A DNA stretch of 64,000 nt from Hevea brasiliensis (lineage: Eukaryota > Streptophyta > Magnoliopsida > Malpighiales > Euphorbiaceae), in contig NW_026614696.1 in assembly GCF_030052815.1 (NCBI RefSeq), positions 62,001-126,000 on the forward strand, given 5' to 3'. Below are positions 11,457-22,003 of the stretch, piece by piece. The translations under genes and the position numbers were made by a program. How positions within the stretch are numbered: position 1 is the stretch's first letter; each line of letters begins with the position of its first letter. Below the pieces are notes generated by a model. It was not told the DNA's origin, ran no database searches, and was given only the letters and a program-made list of their open reading frames with translations.

Positions 11457-12602
11457 ATCTACACAAGCTAGATAATTATTTTAATTAGAGTTCATAATAA
11501 AAATAATTATAATCAAAATCTTTCAAAAACAGGTAAATAAATGAAACAATGCTAAAATAGAGAAAATTAAAAAACAAATACCAAAGAGATAGGTGCAATT
11601 CCATGTCATCTAATCCCAATTAAAAATAAGTTGATATTTCTTGATGCCAATGTGTTGGTATCAATGCTTTTTATATTCTTTTCTATTATTTTTATTTAGT
11701 TGTTCCTATTTAAGTGATATAATTGATTATACTAAAAGACTGAAATAAATGCGGATTATCTATAAGCTATTTGTATAGTAATTTTAATATGTATTTTTAT
11801 AGTAATTTTAAAATATTTTTTTATTTAATTAATTATAGAAATGATTTTTAATTTAACAATATTAAAATCATTTTCATAATTGTGAAGCTTTGAATTCAAA
11901 TTCTACTATTTTTAATAAAATTAAATGCAATTATATTTTTAATAAAATAAAATTCTCAATTTAATCATACATTATATAAAAATAGTTTCATGCCATTTAA
12001 ATTGTTTTTTAATTTGGGTAGACTGTGTGACTAGAAAAATTTAGAATTTATTCTCTATTTTTGCATAATTAATTCTATATACCTAACCTTTTATGAAATT
12101 TTAATTTTAAACAGTCTTTATTGATAATAATTAATATTTTAACCTAATATCTATATATCTATATAAAAAATTATTTCATTATTTTCAATAAAAAGTATGT
12201 TGTTTCTTTTATGTTTCATGTCGTTCACTTTGATTAATTTAAGTTAGGGATATTAAGTTATGATAAGAGAATTCTTTCAAGTATTTTAATTTTTAGCATA
12301 AGTTTGTGTAAGACAATCACTTTATGCAAATGACTTTCTTAATGCTACCTATCATTAATGTTTCTTATTCTAAATATAAGGATCTATTTTGTTTTAGAGA
12401 ATTGACTGTATACATAAAGACTATAGGTTGAAGGAATAAAAAAATAATAATAATAAAGGGTCAAGAGAAGGGTTACATACCTGGAAAATTCAAGAACAAA
12501 ATTTTGAAACTTCTAGTTTGTTTCTCTTTACCACCAAAATTTAAGAATGAAAATTTGATCCTTTAGCTCCCAATTAGCAAGACTGAAAAAAGTTATGATA
12601 TA
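11457..12602. other. AT-rich spacer
   Basis: No coding signal. It may be the 5' region of the CACTA transposase gene on the minus strand, but no terminal repeat is seen here. Confidence 0.5.
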
Positions 12603-12616
12603 ATAAATTAAATCAG

Positions 12617-12652
<36 letters not shown>

Positions 12653-12666
12653 CTGATTTAATTTAT
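12603..12666. repeat. 64-bp near-perfect palindrome around an AT tract
   Basis: The 18-base arm ATAAATTAAATCAGTTCA (12603-12620) is repeated exactly inverted at 12649-12666. The 28 bases between are alternating TA and self-complementary, so the whole segment can fold into one hairpin or cruciform. Confidence 0.9.
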
Positions 12667-13589
12667 ATGCAAACATTGCTTTGGTATTTCATGAGATGCC
12701 AATATTTTAAATTAAAAAAATAAAATATAATGTAATTTGAAATATTAAGGACCAACTAAGTAAATAAAATATTTTATATTTTTAATAATCAAACTCTAAA
12801 ATATAGAGTTATTAGCGAATAATAAAAATTAAGATTAATTGATTTTAAAATAATAAAAGCATAAAGTAATCTCATCATTAAGGATTCTTTGATTTTAACA
12901 TTATTATAGGATCATAATTTGACGAATCTAATCAGGGTTAATTGCATGCCAAAAGTGAATAAATCAATGGTCCACTAAATGCTAAGTCAATGGTTAAAAA
13001 GAGATAACAAGAAAAAAAAGGTAAAAAGGATAAAAAAAATATTATAATCAATTAAAGAGTAGAATTAATAAAAAATATTATAATTAATTAAAAAGGGATA
13101 CTGCCTAATTATTTTATTAACCATATGTGTATTCTTTATTCCAATTTCTTAGAAATACTCTGCAATTTCAACAAGAATGTCTATTCATACGTTAAAGAGG
13201 TATAAAAATATATTCCTTCAAACACCGAGAAACAACAGTAATGTTAAATATTTATAATTAATTAACTAATAATCATAAATATTAGTATGTTTGACACATG
13301 GTCCAACGTAAATTGAACATGAACACAAGTTAAATTATTCCCTCAAAAAAAAAAAAAATTAAAATCAACTAAATTTTTGATGTTAAGGAGCTTTGGAGTC
13401 AGTAAGGGAAAACTTGCCAAAAACAAGATAAATTTAATTTCAAAAAGATAAATAGGATAAAACAGGATACAATTGGGGTTTAAATGGTTCACTTTTTAAT
13501 CCAACAACTATACTAGATAATTCTCAACATAGATCACAATTGCTTAAATTTTTAGTTTCTTACCACTAAAAATTCTTGAGATTTTTCAG
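12667..13589. other. AT-rich spacer
   Basis: Only simple A/T-rich sequence. I see no gene and no element end. Confidence 0.5.
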
Positions 13590-13738
13590 AACATTTTTTT
13601 ACAGTTTCTGGAGAAAAAAAAGTGTGACATCTTTTTTCTTAACCAACATTTTCTATAGTTTCTTAAGAAAAAAAAAATGACACATTTTTTTATTGACTAG
13701 CATTTTTTACAGTTTCTTGAGAAAAAAATGTGGCACCT
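13590..13738. repeat. Tandem repeat of about 55 bp, 2.7 copies
   Basis: Units begin near 13590, 13646 and 13700. Each holds an ATTTTTTACAGTTTCT(T/G)GAGAAAAAA core followed by a GTGACA-like segment. The AAGAAA/TTTCTT elements inside each unit are partly self-complementary. The function is unknown. Confidence 0.7.
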
Positions 13739-14256
13739 GGTAGCTATTTCTTGATAACAATTAAGAAAGAGAGTGTTTAGTGCCATGAAAAGCTTGACTT
13801 TAACCTAATCAAGATTATATGTCCATAATTAATTGGTTCAATGCACACTTTTCTCTTGCTTGATGTTTCCATATTCTTTAATCTTGCTTGGCAAACAATT
13901 CTTGTGTAGCTTAACTTTTCCTTTTAATTGTTGAATTCCAAAAATAATCAATTTTTAGTTAAATTCAACATCAATCCCCTCCCCTGTCCTTAGAACAAAA
14001 GAAAATGAGAAAAATTCTGGCTGTTAAGTGCAGTGCATTTTCCTCTAAGCATTCAATATTAATCTATGTGTGGGCAAAATCAGGAACTCATAAAAGGATT
14101 AAAAATAGAAAAACTGTTAGGCAGAATGTATCAAATACATGTTCTTAACCAATATTCCCTTATCTCAAGGTACAAACTGAATGCCAAATTTCCAATTAAT
14201 AGCTTTAGATAAAAGATGCCCAAAAATTGATATTATGACTTGAAAATAGAACGGCT
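13739..14256. other. Spacer
   Basis: No recognisable gene or element. Confidence 0.5.
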
Positions 14257-14389
14257 AATTATTAGGTACACTCGGTGCACTAAAAAATAGTACTCCTTTC
14301 ACAAAAAGTGGGTCCTTCCTATTATATAGGGAGTAGATCCCACATGATTATGAGAGAAGGTGTATGTGCACCCGGTGCACCTAATAATT
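14257..14389. mobile_element. Small inverted-repeat element (MITE-like), 133 bp
   Basis: The left arm AATTATTAGGTACACTCGGT (continuing GCAC, 14257-14280) is inverted at 14366-14389 with three mismatches in 24. The centre also contains a shorter inverted pair (GTGGGTCC / GGATCCCAC-like). No clear target duplication is visible. The termini GGTGCACCGGGTGCAC suggest a small nonautonomous DNA element. The superfamily is not assigned. Confidence 0.6.
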
Positions 14390-15313
14390 CCTCAAACTTC
14401 CCTCGCAACAAATGCCTAAATTATATCTGATTTGAATCACAACCCAGACTTTGAATATTTTTGAATAATAGCTAAGTCATCTAAATCTATTTAATTATAT
14501 GTAAAATTAGCTACTACTATGGCTATTACTTATTGTAAAAGAAACATCAACATAATGAAAAAGCTATTGATATTAGGCTGCCAAAGTTATTAAAATTAAC
14601 CAAAGTGCAGAACCTAGTTTTGAGTTACTAGAGTTCCCTCTCCAATGTAGAGATTTAAAACTGTAGTAATCAAAGCAAAAAATAAAAGGAATAACAATCA
14701 AAATGTGGAATAGCGACTCACCAAAAAAAAGGGGTAAAATTTCAATCTGAAAAATTTAGAATTGTTGATGGTAGCTGGGTTTCCTCTCAAAATTGGATTC
14801 AACCATATCTCTAATGCTTTCACCTTAACATCATAATCAGTTTTCCCAATTGCATCAACCAATACAAAATATGAAAAAAAAAGAAAGACTGCTAATTCTC
14901 TTGGAATGATTTCTCGATAATAATTGAGAGAAACAAAAAAAAAAAGGATAATAAGATTTATTAAGGACACTTACTGGTATTCTTGAAATTGCTTACTTGA
15001 GACCAAGGCAAGATTCGACTGTTTGATGAAAAGGAAATGAATATAATCTCCTTGTACAAAATTATCTCCATAGAAATAAGCATAGTTACGGGGTTCAAAA
15101 ATGCAGCATTTAAGTGATTTTTTTGAGTTGATTTAAGAGAGAAAAGGAATTGATTTCTTAAGGTTTAAATAAATGTTTGTGAAGTGCAAGATTAGAGAGA
15201 GACTAGTGGAATGGAAAATAACGGGAACTACAAGTTACCAATAAAAGAAAGGAAATGAAAAGTAAAAACAAAATCTTCTTTCCTTGTTTCTTTATTTCTT
15301 TCTTTATTTTCTT
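14390..15313. other. Spacer left of the CACTA-like element
   Basis: A 90-codon minus-strand ORF (14698-14970) has no recognised motif and no clear coding bias. I do not call it a gene. Nothing else is seen. Confidence 0.45.
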
Positions 15314-15979
15314 TTATACAAGAAAAACAAATTTTTGTGATAGAAAGATTTTGTCACAAATTAAAGACGGATTTTTGACAGATTTCATTATTGGACGGAT
15401 TTGCGACGGAATATTCATCACAAATTTTTTACATTTTTTTTAATATTTTAATTATTAACAGACAAACTATTTCATCTCTAATCTGTCATAAATTTATGAT
15501 AAATGGATTCATCCGTCACTAATTTATGATGAAAAAATATTGTCGTAAAAAATTTGTGATAGAATATACAATGTCGTCACAAATTTATGGCGGATAAGTA
15601 AGTTCGTCACAAATTTGTGACGGATGTGTTAATTCGTCACAACACATCCGTCACAAATTTGTGACGAAATTACACATTCCGTCAAAAACTTTATGACGGA
15701 ATGAATTTTCGTCACAAATTTGTGACGAAAAATGATTGTTCGTCACAAATTTGTGATGGATATCTCAAGGCATCAATTTCATATTCCGTCAAAAACTTTG
15801 TGACGAAATATATTTCTGTCATAAATTTGTGACGGAAAATGATTATTTGTCACAAATTTGTGACGGAACAATATATTTCGTCACAAATTTTGTGATGAAT
15901 TTACTTATCTGTCACAAAATTTTGACGAAATTATGTTTTTCTTCAAAAATTTGTGATATAATTATGTTTTTCTTTTACC
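15314..15979. repeat. Left subterminal array of CGTCACAAATTTGTGACG palindromes
   Basis: About a dozen intact or decayed copies of an 18-bp perfect palindrome, with half-sites TCCGTCA and TGACGGA between them. Subterminal arrays of this kind are where CACTA transposase binds in known En/Spm elements. At 15963-15977 the sequence GTTTTTCTTTTACCC resembles an inverted terminus. The array could therefore also be a small element in its own right. Confidence 0.7.
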
Positions 15980-16231
15980 CTTGCTGGTTTATGCGACTCT
16001 CCTGAACCCTAATGGGATTAGTTTAGATATTTTTTAAGAGAATTTTGTAGAGTTCAGGTTTACTATTAAAGAATCGGGTAGTGGGTACCCCGCGAATACT
16101 TGCATGTATCCATTATTTATTACCCGTGAAGATAGTTATATTTATGAATGTTTTTAGTAGGGCTTGAACCCAATACGTCAAAAATTCATGGCTCAAACTC
16201 AACTCCTAGACCAAATACTCACTATTAGTAT

Positions 16232-16304
<73 letters not shown>

Positions 16305-16629
16305 CTAAATTCATTATTGCAAAATCTCCCTTCTCCTCACACATCCGTTGTGCAGTGGCTGCAACGTTATAAGAAGAAGATCTCCTTTGCTTTTGATATA
16401 AAAAAAAAGCATGTCAAAAAAAAAATATAAAAAATTAAAAAGTTAAAAGAAGATTATGCATGTTTAGGTGAAGCTGATGTAGAAGATTTAATTAAAATAG
16501 GAAAGTTATTCCCTTCTACGTCATGCTCCTTAGCATCGGTGAGGATAATGTTATTTTTATATGCCCCCCTCTCTCTAATATTCATATATGTATATGATAT
16601 AAAATACCTACAAGAAAACAAAAAAAAAA
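15980..16629. other. Spacer with (TA)n tract
   Basis: The segment 16237-16300 is a TA microsatellite of about 32 units. The rest shows no gene. A GGGTAGTGGGTACCCCGCG segment near 16078 is unexplained. Confidence 0.6.
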
Positions 16630-17540
16630 AACTACAAAATTATCGGTCACATGTTTTTTATGGCAATTACTAACTATTTACTGACTAATTACCGGCTAAA
16701 ATAAGATTAAATAAAATTAAAAATGGGAAATTATAATTACCCACCACATTACCAACTAGTTACCTATAAAAACGTTATCGATTAGTCGGTAATAATGGTG
16801 TTAAGTTGCAGCGCGAACAATAACTACCATTTATGAAAATATACCGACTAAAGCTTTTAGTAGGTAACTTGTTTAGAAAAAAATTAAATGTTGTCAAAAT
16901 ATTGCACCTAAATTATTACTGGCTATTTTTGTTTTAGTTGATAAATTACCAACTAATAGATAATGTAGTCGATAAGCATTAAAAAAAAAAATTAAATACT
17001 ATCTAAATGTTGCACCAAATTATTACCAACTATGTTTGTTTTAGTTGGTAAAGTACCGACTATATATTAATTTAGTTAGTAATTTTAGAAAAATTAAATG
17101 TTATCTAAATGTTTTACTTAAATTATTATCGACTATTTTTTTTAGTTGGTAACGACTATTGTTTAAGTTAGTCGGTTATCTAAGGAAAAATTATATGCTA
17201 TCGAAATATTTAACCTAAATTTTTATCGACTATTTTTGTTTTAGTTGGTAAATTACCAACTATTTATTAATTTAGTCTGCAAATTTAGGAAAAAAATATT
17301 ATTTAAATGTTACATATAAATTTTACCGACTATGTTCACGTTAGTTGCTAAAGCACTAACTATTTATTAGTTTAGTTGGTAATTTTAGGAAAATTAAATT
17401 TTAGACCAAAAATTATTATCGACTATTTCTATTTGAGTCGACAAATTACCTACTGTATATTAGTGTAGTCGATAATGTAATAAAAAGAAATTAAAAGTTA
17501 CCAACTAATTTCAATCAGTTAGTAATATTATGATATAAAA
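16630..17540. repeat. Second subterminal repeat array (TAGTTGGTAA / TACCGACTA type)
   Basis: It begins with AACTACAAAATTATCGGTCA, which resembles a CACTACAAAA terminus. It holds about ten imperfect copies of ATTACCGACTATTTTTGTTT followed by AGTTGGTAA, in both orientations and 60-100 bp apart. A shorter array of the related units CGACCATTTAGTTTGGTCGG lies at 32437-32564 on the other side of the THUMPD1-like exons. The two arrays may be the ends of a second CACTA-like element nested in the first. Confidence 0.6.
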
Positions 17541-18139
17541 GCGGCCAAATTTTCCTCTTCCCCCCATTTCCAATTTTTTTTTTCCCTCTCTTTCTCACTG
17601 TGCATTGAACCCAACCTTCGTCTGCAATTCACTGTCAACCTCCACCCTCCTCTGTTTATTGTTCACTGTCAATTCCTTGCCTCCTCTCTCTCTCTCTCTG
17701 GCTTGATCGGAGTCTCTACCATGTCATTTGACTATTGCTCCTCCTTCACCACAACTGTGCTCCAGCACTTATCCCTGCACAACATCACAGCCTTCTCTTC
17801 TCTATCGCCACAGTGACAGGTTTGTTTTTTTTTTCTTTCTTCTTTTAATTAAATCCATTAAGACCATGATTTAGGGTCCCACTGTATGCTCATGATTTGG
17901 GATTTGCATAATTTTGTGTTAGGGTTTTGGTTATAATTTCTAATTTTATAATTTTTATTTTAGTATGAGATTTGTGGTTCGGTTGCAATCTACTAATCTT
18001 TTGCAGGTGCTATTTGGTTATTAGCTTTAATAATGGCCTTTACTAGGAGCCATGCACTTGATAAAGCTCAGTCCAATGCCCAAGTGTTTGTTTGCCGAAC
18101 CCTAAGAGCACATGACGCTAATTGCTCCTGCTCTACTCA
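17541..18139 (+). other. Presumed promoter and 5' untranslated region of the THUMPD1-like copy
   Basis: More C/T-rich than its surroundings, with a CTCTCTCTCTC tract near 17687. A GT at 17820 and a TTTTGCAG at 17999-18006 could bound a 5'UTR intron. This is inferred from its place before the ATG at 18140. The 77-codon ORF at 18033-18266 crosses that ATG in another frame and is not a gene. Confidence 0.35.
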
Positions 18140-18208
18140 ATGGCTACCGAGAACAAGCCAAAGTCTGCTATCAGTGCCAAAACAAACAAGAGTAAGAAGA
18201 GGAAATAA
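18140..18208 (+). pseudogene. THUMPD1-like exon 1
   Basis: Starts MATENKPKSAISAK and runs into Lys/Arg before an in-frame TAA at 18206. The donor site cannot be placed with confidence; GTAAGA at 18192 is a candidate but gives the wrong phase for exon 2. The next residues of the normal protein are not found here. Confidence 0.65.
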
Positions 18209-18332
18209 TGCTATCTCCCCTAAAATGTACCCTTCTTTGTTTCTTTTTGTCTCTATATCTATGTAATTCTTATTATTAGTCTTTGCTTTTATGCTTCTTT
18301 TAGTTGAGTTTGTGTTTACATGCATATTACAG

Positions 18333-18452
18333 AAGCCAAGGAAGAAGAAGAGCTCGTACCCTTTATGCCCAGGAGTTCAGGGCTTCTTTATCACTTGTGA
18401 TGGTGGCAAAGAGAGCCAAGCCTCTTATGAGGCTATCAACATTATTGATTCT
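18333..18452 (+). pseudogene. THUMPD1-like exon 2
   Basis: Exactly 40 codons, phase 0 at both ends, after TATTACAG and before GTATGT. It encodes KPRKKKSSYPLCPGVQGFFI, then TCDGGKE and a helix AINIID. The GFFITCDGG motif is the most recognisable segment of plant THUMPD1 proteins. It has no stop. Confidence 0.8.
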
Positions 18453-18456
18453 GTAT

Positions 18457-18501
<45 letters not shown>

Positions 18502-19213
18502 TTTCTTCTTCTTCTTCTCTCCTTCTCCATTTTCTTCTTCTTCTTCTCTCCTTCTCCATTTTCTTCTTCTTCTTCTCTCCCCTTTTTGTTTTAGATAAGG
18601 GTGTTAATTATTTATTTCATTTTTCATGCTAATGAACATTGATTTCCTATGCCCTTTTTTATTGGAACTTGTGGGTTGAATTTTGATTATCATGCATAAT
18701 TTTTTTCATATGTATTTGGTTAAGATAGATATTTTTAGTGGGATTGAAAGAAGAAAAATGAAAAGGGCTTTTAATGATTGAACTATATCATATATTTATT
18801 AGAGGAAGATTAATCCAATAGTAAATTGGAGAAAAGGGTGGGTATTTGGCCTTTGTAAGATTGAAGTTAAGGCTTTCGAAAGATTCGATGATTTTGGTTG
18901 GATTTTGTTGATTTAATGGAGAGTTTGACAAAGAGAAGTTCATAATGAATTTGAATGGTGTGAAATGAGGAGTTTTAAAAAGTGCTCATCTGATATCACT
19001 GTGTTGAAAATGAGGTGAAGTACAATTTTACTTTTTGCCTTATAACCATATACCATGTCTTTTTCTGCAATTATTTGTAAGCCATATGCTATTTAGCATT
19101 GTGTTGGCCTTTTACATAAAAGCAATTTTTAAGTAGTAAATGCTTTTTCCCTAATTTTTGAGGTGAAATAAGGTTGCTCATTTAGCTGTTAGTGTTTCTT
19201 CTTTCTCTTACAG
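18453..19213 (+). other. THUMPD1-like intron with microsatellites
   Basis: Canonical GT start and TCTCTTACAG end. It contains a (CT)n tract at 18457-18499, then three 29-bp units of ATTTTCTTCTTCTTCTTCTC plus CTTCTCC at 18500-18586. Two ORFs that cross this tract are artefacts of low complexity. Confidence 0.75.
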
Positions 19214-19242
19214 TTTTATGAAGAGCTAATCCATGGTAAGGA
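19214..19242 (+). pseudogene. THUMPD1-like exon 3, part before Copia-5
   Basis: Encodes FYEELIHGK plus two bases (GA) of the next codon. It ends exactly at the Copia-5 LTR. The last five bases, AAGGA (19238-19242), are the left target-site copy. Confidence 0.8.
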
Positions 19243-20544
19243 TGTTAGTTATATGTACCCTAGAGCATACACTAATCTTGTACCTTGTAAATGACATTGC
19301 GAATATTTTAATGGCAATTAACATTTCATTTAAATGTTGTATATTTCATATCATATTTATTTAAAATTGTCCATTAGTAATATGTTATATATTCTATTAC
19401 TATGAGATAAGAATATGAGTGCCAGAATATATGGGAAATTTGTTATAAATCAGAATTCTCAACTAAAGGATATTTTGGTGGGCACATTATATCTAAAGAG
19501 CTATCACCTCTGTTTGTCTCCATTGATCAGTGTGAGATATTGATGTATATGGAATAGTGAGTTTCACACCATTTGATATGAGATATCGGGATAAACCCAA
19601 TGGGCACTTATATGATAAGTAGGTCGAACTTGTGACGAACAGATAACATGAACATGGCGTTTACTCGAGTCAATAAAATGTTATCTGTGTCAAACTAGTG
19701 CATATAATCCTCAGACCTGAGATGACATGGTTATCTCTTATATGGGTGGTTTGAGTTTGATACCACTTACATATCTGTACTGTGTATGGATATTTTGGTG
19801 TGTGTTGGCTCAGATCGGTCATATGTTGGGACAGGTGTTCAGTCAAGAAGGGATTCGTAGCCTTGAGCAAATAGGGTTAAAAGTCCTATGCGGATTTGAG
19901 CTGTTCTTGATAAGATTAAGTTCCTGGCCAGGACAAATGACTTAGTCAGGAAAGATGTTTCCTGATAGTAAAGTCTAATATGTCAAGAATTAGATTTTAG
20001 ATGAGTGCATAAGATTCCATAATAAGCAGTTTGACTCTACCATGATCCTTAATGGGATTGGGACATAATACGAAGGGATTTTAGTGCACGGTGACATATG
20101 ATTAAAGGTTCATATTTTAAGGTATTCCTTATTACTAATTGGGTGGCTATGGCATGTTATGCTAGGTGTCAACCATGGTATATGAGATGTCTAAAATGAT
20201 TTAGGGAAATCATTTACGGTCTGAAAGAGTACCAATGATGTTAAGAGTTAATATCATTTCTCATTGCCAATTAGTAATGAGCCTAGTAAGTAGGGGTGAG
20301 CATTCGGTTCAAACCGAACCGAACCGAATTAAATTATGAAAACCTAATTACATATTTTAGAAATCGAACCGAACCGAAATTGATAAAAAAATTGAATTGA
20401 ACCAAACCATTCTAATTTGATTCGATTTGGTTCAAATCGATCTGTTTTGATTTTTGATTATTTTTAATTTAGACTTGATTTTCAAGTTATTTGGTCTAAT
20501 TTTGACTCTTGTTTGAACCTATTAACCATTAATCAATGAAATTA

Positions 20545-20626
<82 letters not shown>

Positions 20627-21989
20627 CATAAATTTCCCATAAAAATAAATCAATTCAAAAATCGATTCGATTTGAATATATAAAATTACTATTTGGTTCG
20701 GTTTGGTTTAACCGATTTTTTTCTCTTCAAAACCAAACCGAACTGAAATAATCAAAATTTTTATAATATAAAACTGAACCAAACTGATTAAATTTTAAAA
20801 CCGAACTGATTGAACCGAATTGATTCGATTTGGTTCGATTTTTCGATTTGAACTGAAATTTGCTCACCCCTAGTAGTAAGTCACACACCTACATAAGTTA
20901 ACCACAAAGTATATAATGATTTAATTGATTAATTAAAGAGTTTAATTAATTAATTAATTAATTAATTAATTTTGATTTGCAATAAGATTGCAAAGTCCCT
21001 AGTATGACTTGAAACCAAGTCTTGGATATTGGATGTATTATATAAATTAGATTTATATTTAAAGAGTTTAAATATAAATTTAATGGTGAAATTAATTAAT
21101 GGAGATTAATTAGTTAATTAATTTATATGTGATATAAATTAATTTGAGGGAGAAAATTACAATTTTGAGTTGAGAACTCAAAATTGTATACAAGGGCATT
21201 TTGGTAAAATCACATGGTGACACATGGCACCATGAGATGGTGACATGTGTCACTCATATATGTGTGCCACTTGTCTTCCATTAATGGAAGATGACTTTTG
21301 ATGATTTAATCTTGGCTTGATAAGTGGCTTAATGAGATTAAGACACATTAAAGCAAGATTAAATAGGATCGTGATAAGTGGCAATATCATTAATGCATTT
21401 TGTCTAGCATATTTTATGAGATAAGATGAAGACAAATTTTGGAATAGTTCTTCTTCTTCTTCCCTCAATTTGGACGACAAAAAAAACTCTTTTCCCTCTC
21501 TTGTTTTTCTTCCATTGATTCATAAAAGAAAAGCTTGTTTTCTTTGGAATAAAAAAATACTAGGAAGTGTTCCTAGCTAGTTACATCTAATATAACCTCA
21601 CCAAAAGAAAAAGTACCAAACTTTAGTGGTTGGCTAATCACAAAAGGATAGAATTGGGGCTGCTATTGGTAGAGCTTGTGGTGGAAAAGCTAGAGGAGCT
21701 CCAATTGGTGCTTTTCAGACTTCCAAGGGAGTTAGAAGTTTGATTCTATGCCCTAAGAGGTTAGAACCTTCAAATCCCTCTTTTAGTTAGGGTTTAATAT
21801 GTTTAATTGTTAAATAATAATCCTTGATGGCAAACGAATGATTAATGCATGTTAAAAGTGTGTTTTAACATGTTTTAGGTGTTTAAGGTTGGTTAGGTGG
21901 ATAACACACTTGGTATGTATGCATAAAACCCTAAAAAAATTTTAAAATCCAACCTTTAAATCCCTAATTCACGCTTCCCAAGGCCATCA
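19243..21989 (+). mobile_element. Copia-5 5' LTR (with hAT MITE inside)
   Basis: Starts TGTTAGTTATATGTACC and ends CCCAAGGCCATCA, directly before the primer site. It is interrupted at 20291-20872 by a MITE. The interior contains the run TTAATTAATTAATTAATTAA near 20942-20970, longer than in the 3' LTR. Confidence 0.88.
20291..20872. mobile_element. hAT-like MITE, 582 bp
   Basis: Terminal inverted repeats TAGGGGTGAGCA / TGCTCACCCCTA, a well-known hAT-type end in plants. They are followed by GGTTC-rich inverted sequence (ACCGAACCGAACCGAA and its complement). The 8-bp flanks CTAGTAAG (20283-20290) and GTAGTAAG (20873-20880) differ by one base. The uninterrupted site is visible in the 3' LTR near 29694-29705. 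A (TA)n tract fills 20549-20622. No ORF. Confidence 0.85.
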
Positions 21990-22003
21990 ATTGGTATCAG
22001 AGC
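21990..22003 (+). other. Copia-5 primer binding site
   Basis: ATTGGTATCAGAGC, the intact plant tRNA-Met site, one base after the LTR end. Confidence 0.93.

Noticed and set aside
14698..14970. 90-codon minus-strand ORF
   Set aside because: No domain, no splice context and no coding bias that I can see in very AT-rich DNA.
15330..15960. CRISPR-like regular repeats
   Set aside because: The repeats are palindromes with irregular spacing and related spacers, next to transposon ends in a plant genome.
18033..18266. 77-codon ORF before and across the first THUMPD1-like exon
   Set aside because: It overlaps the exon in another frame and has no recognisable motif.
18291..18632. Two overlapping ORFs rich in Leu/Ser/Phe
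   Set aside because: Their length comes from reading through the (CT)n and 29-bp repeats in the intron. Only the part at 18333-18452 is real, as an exon.
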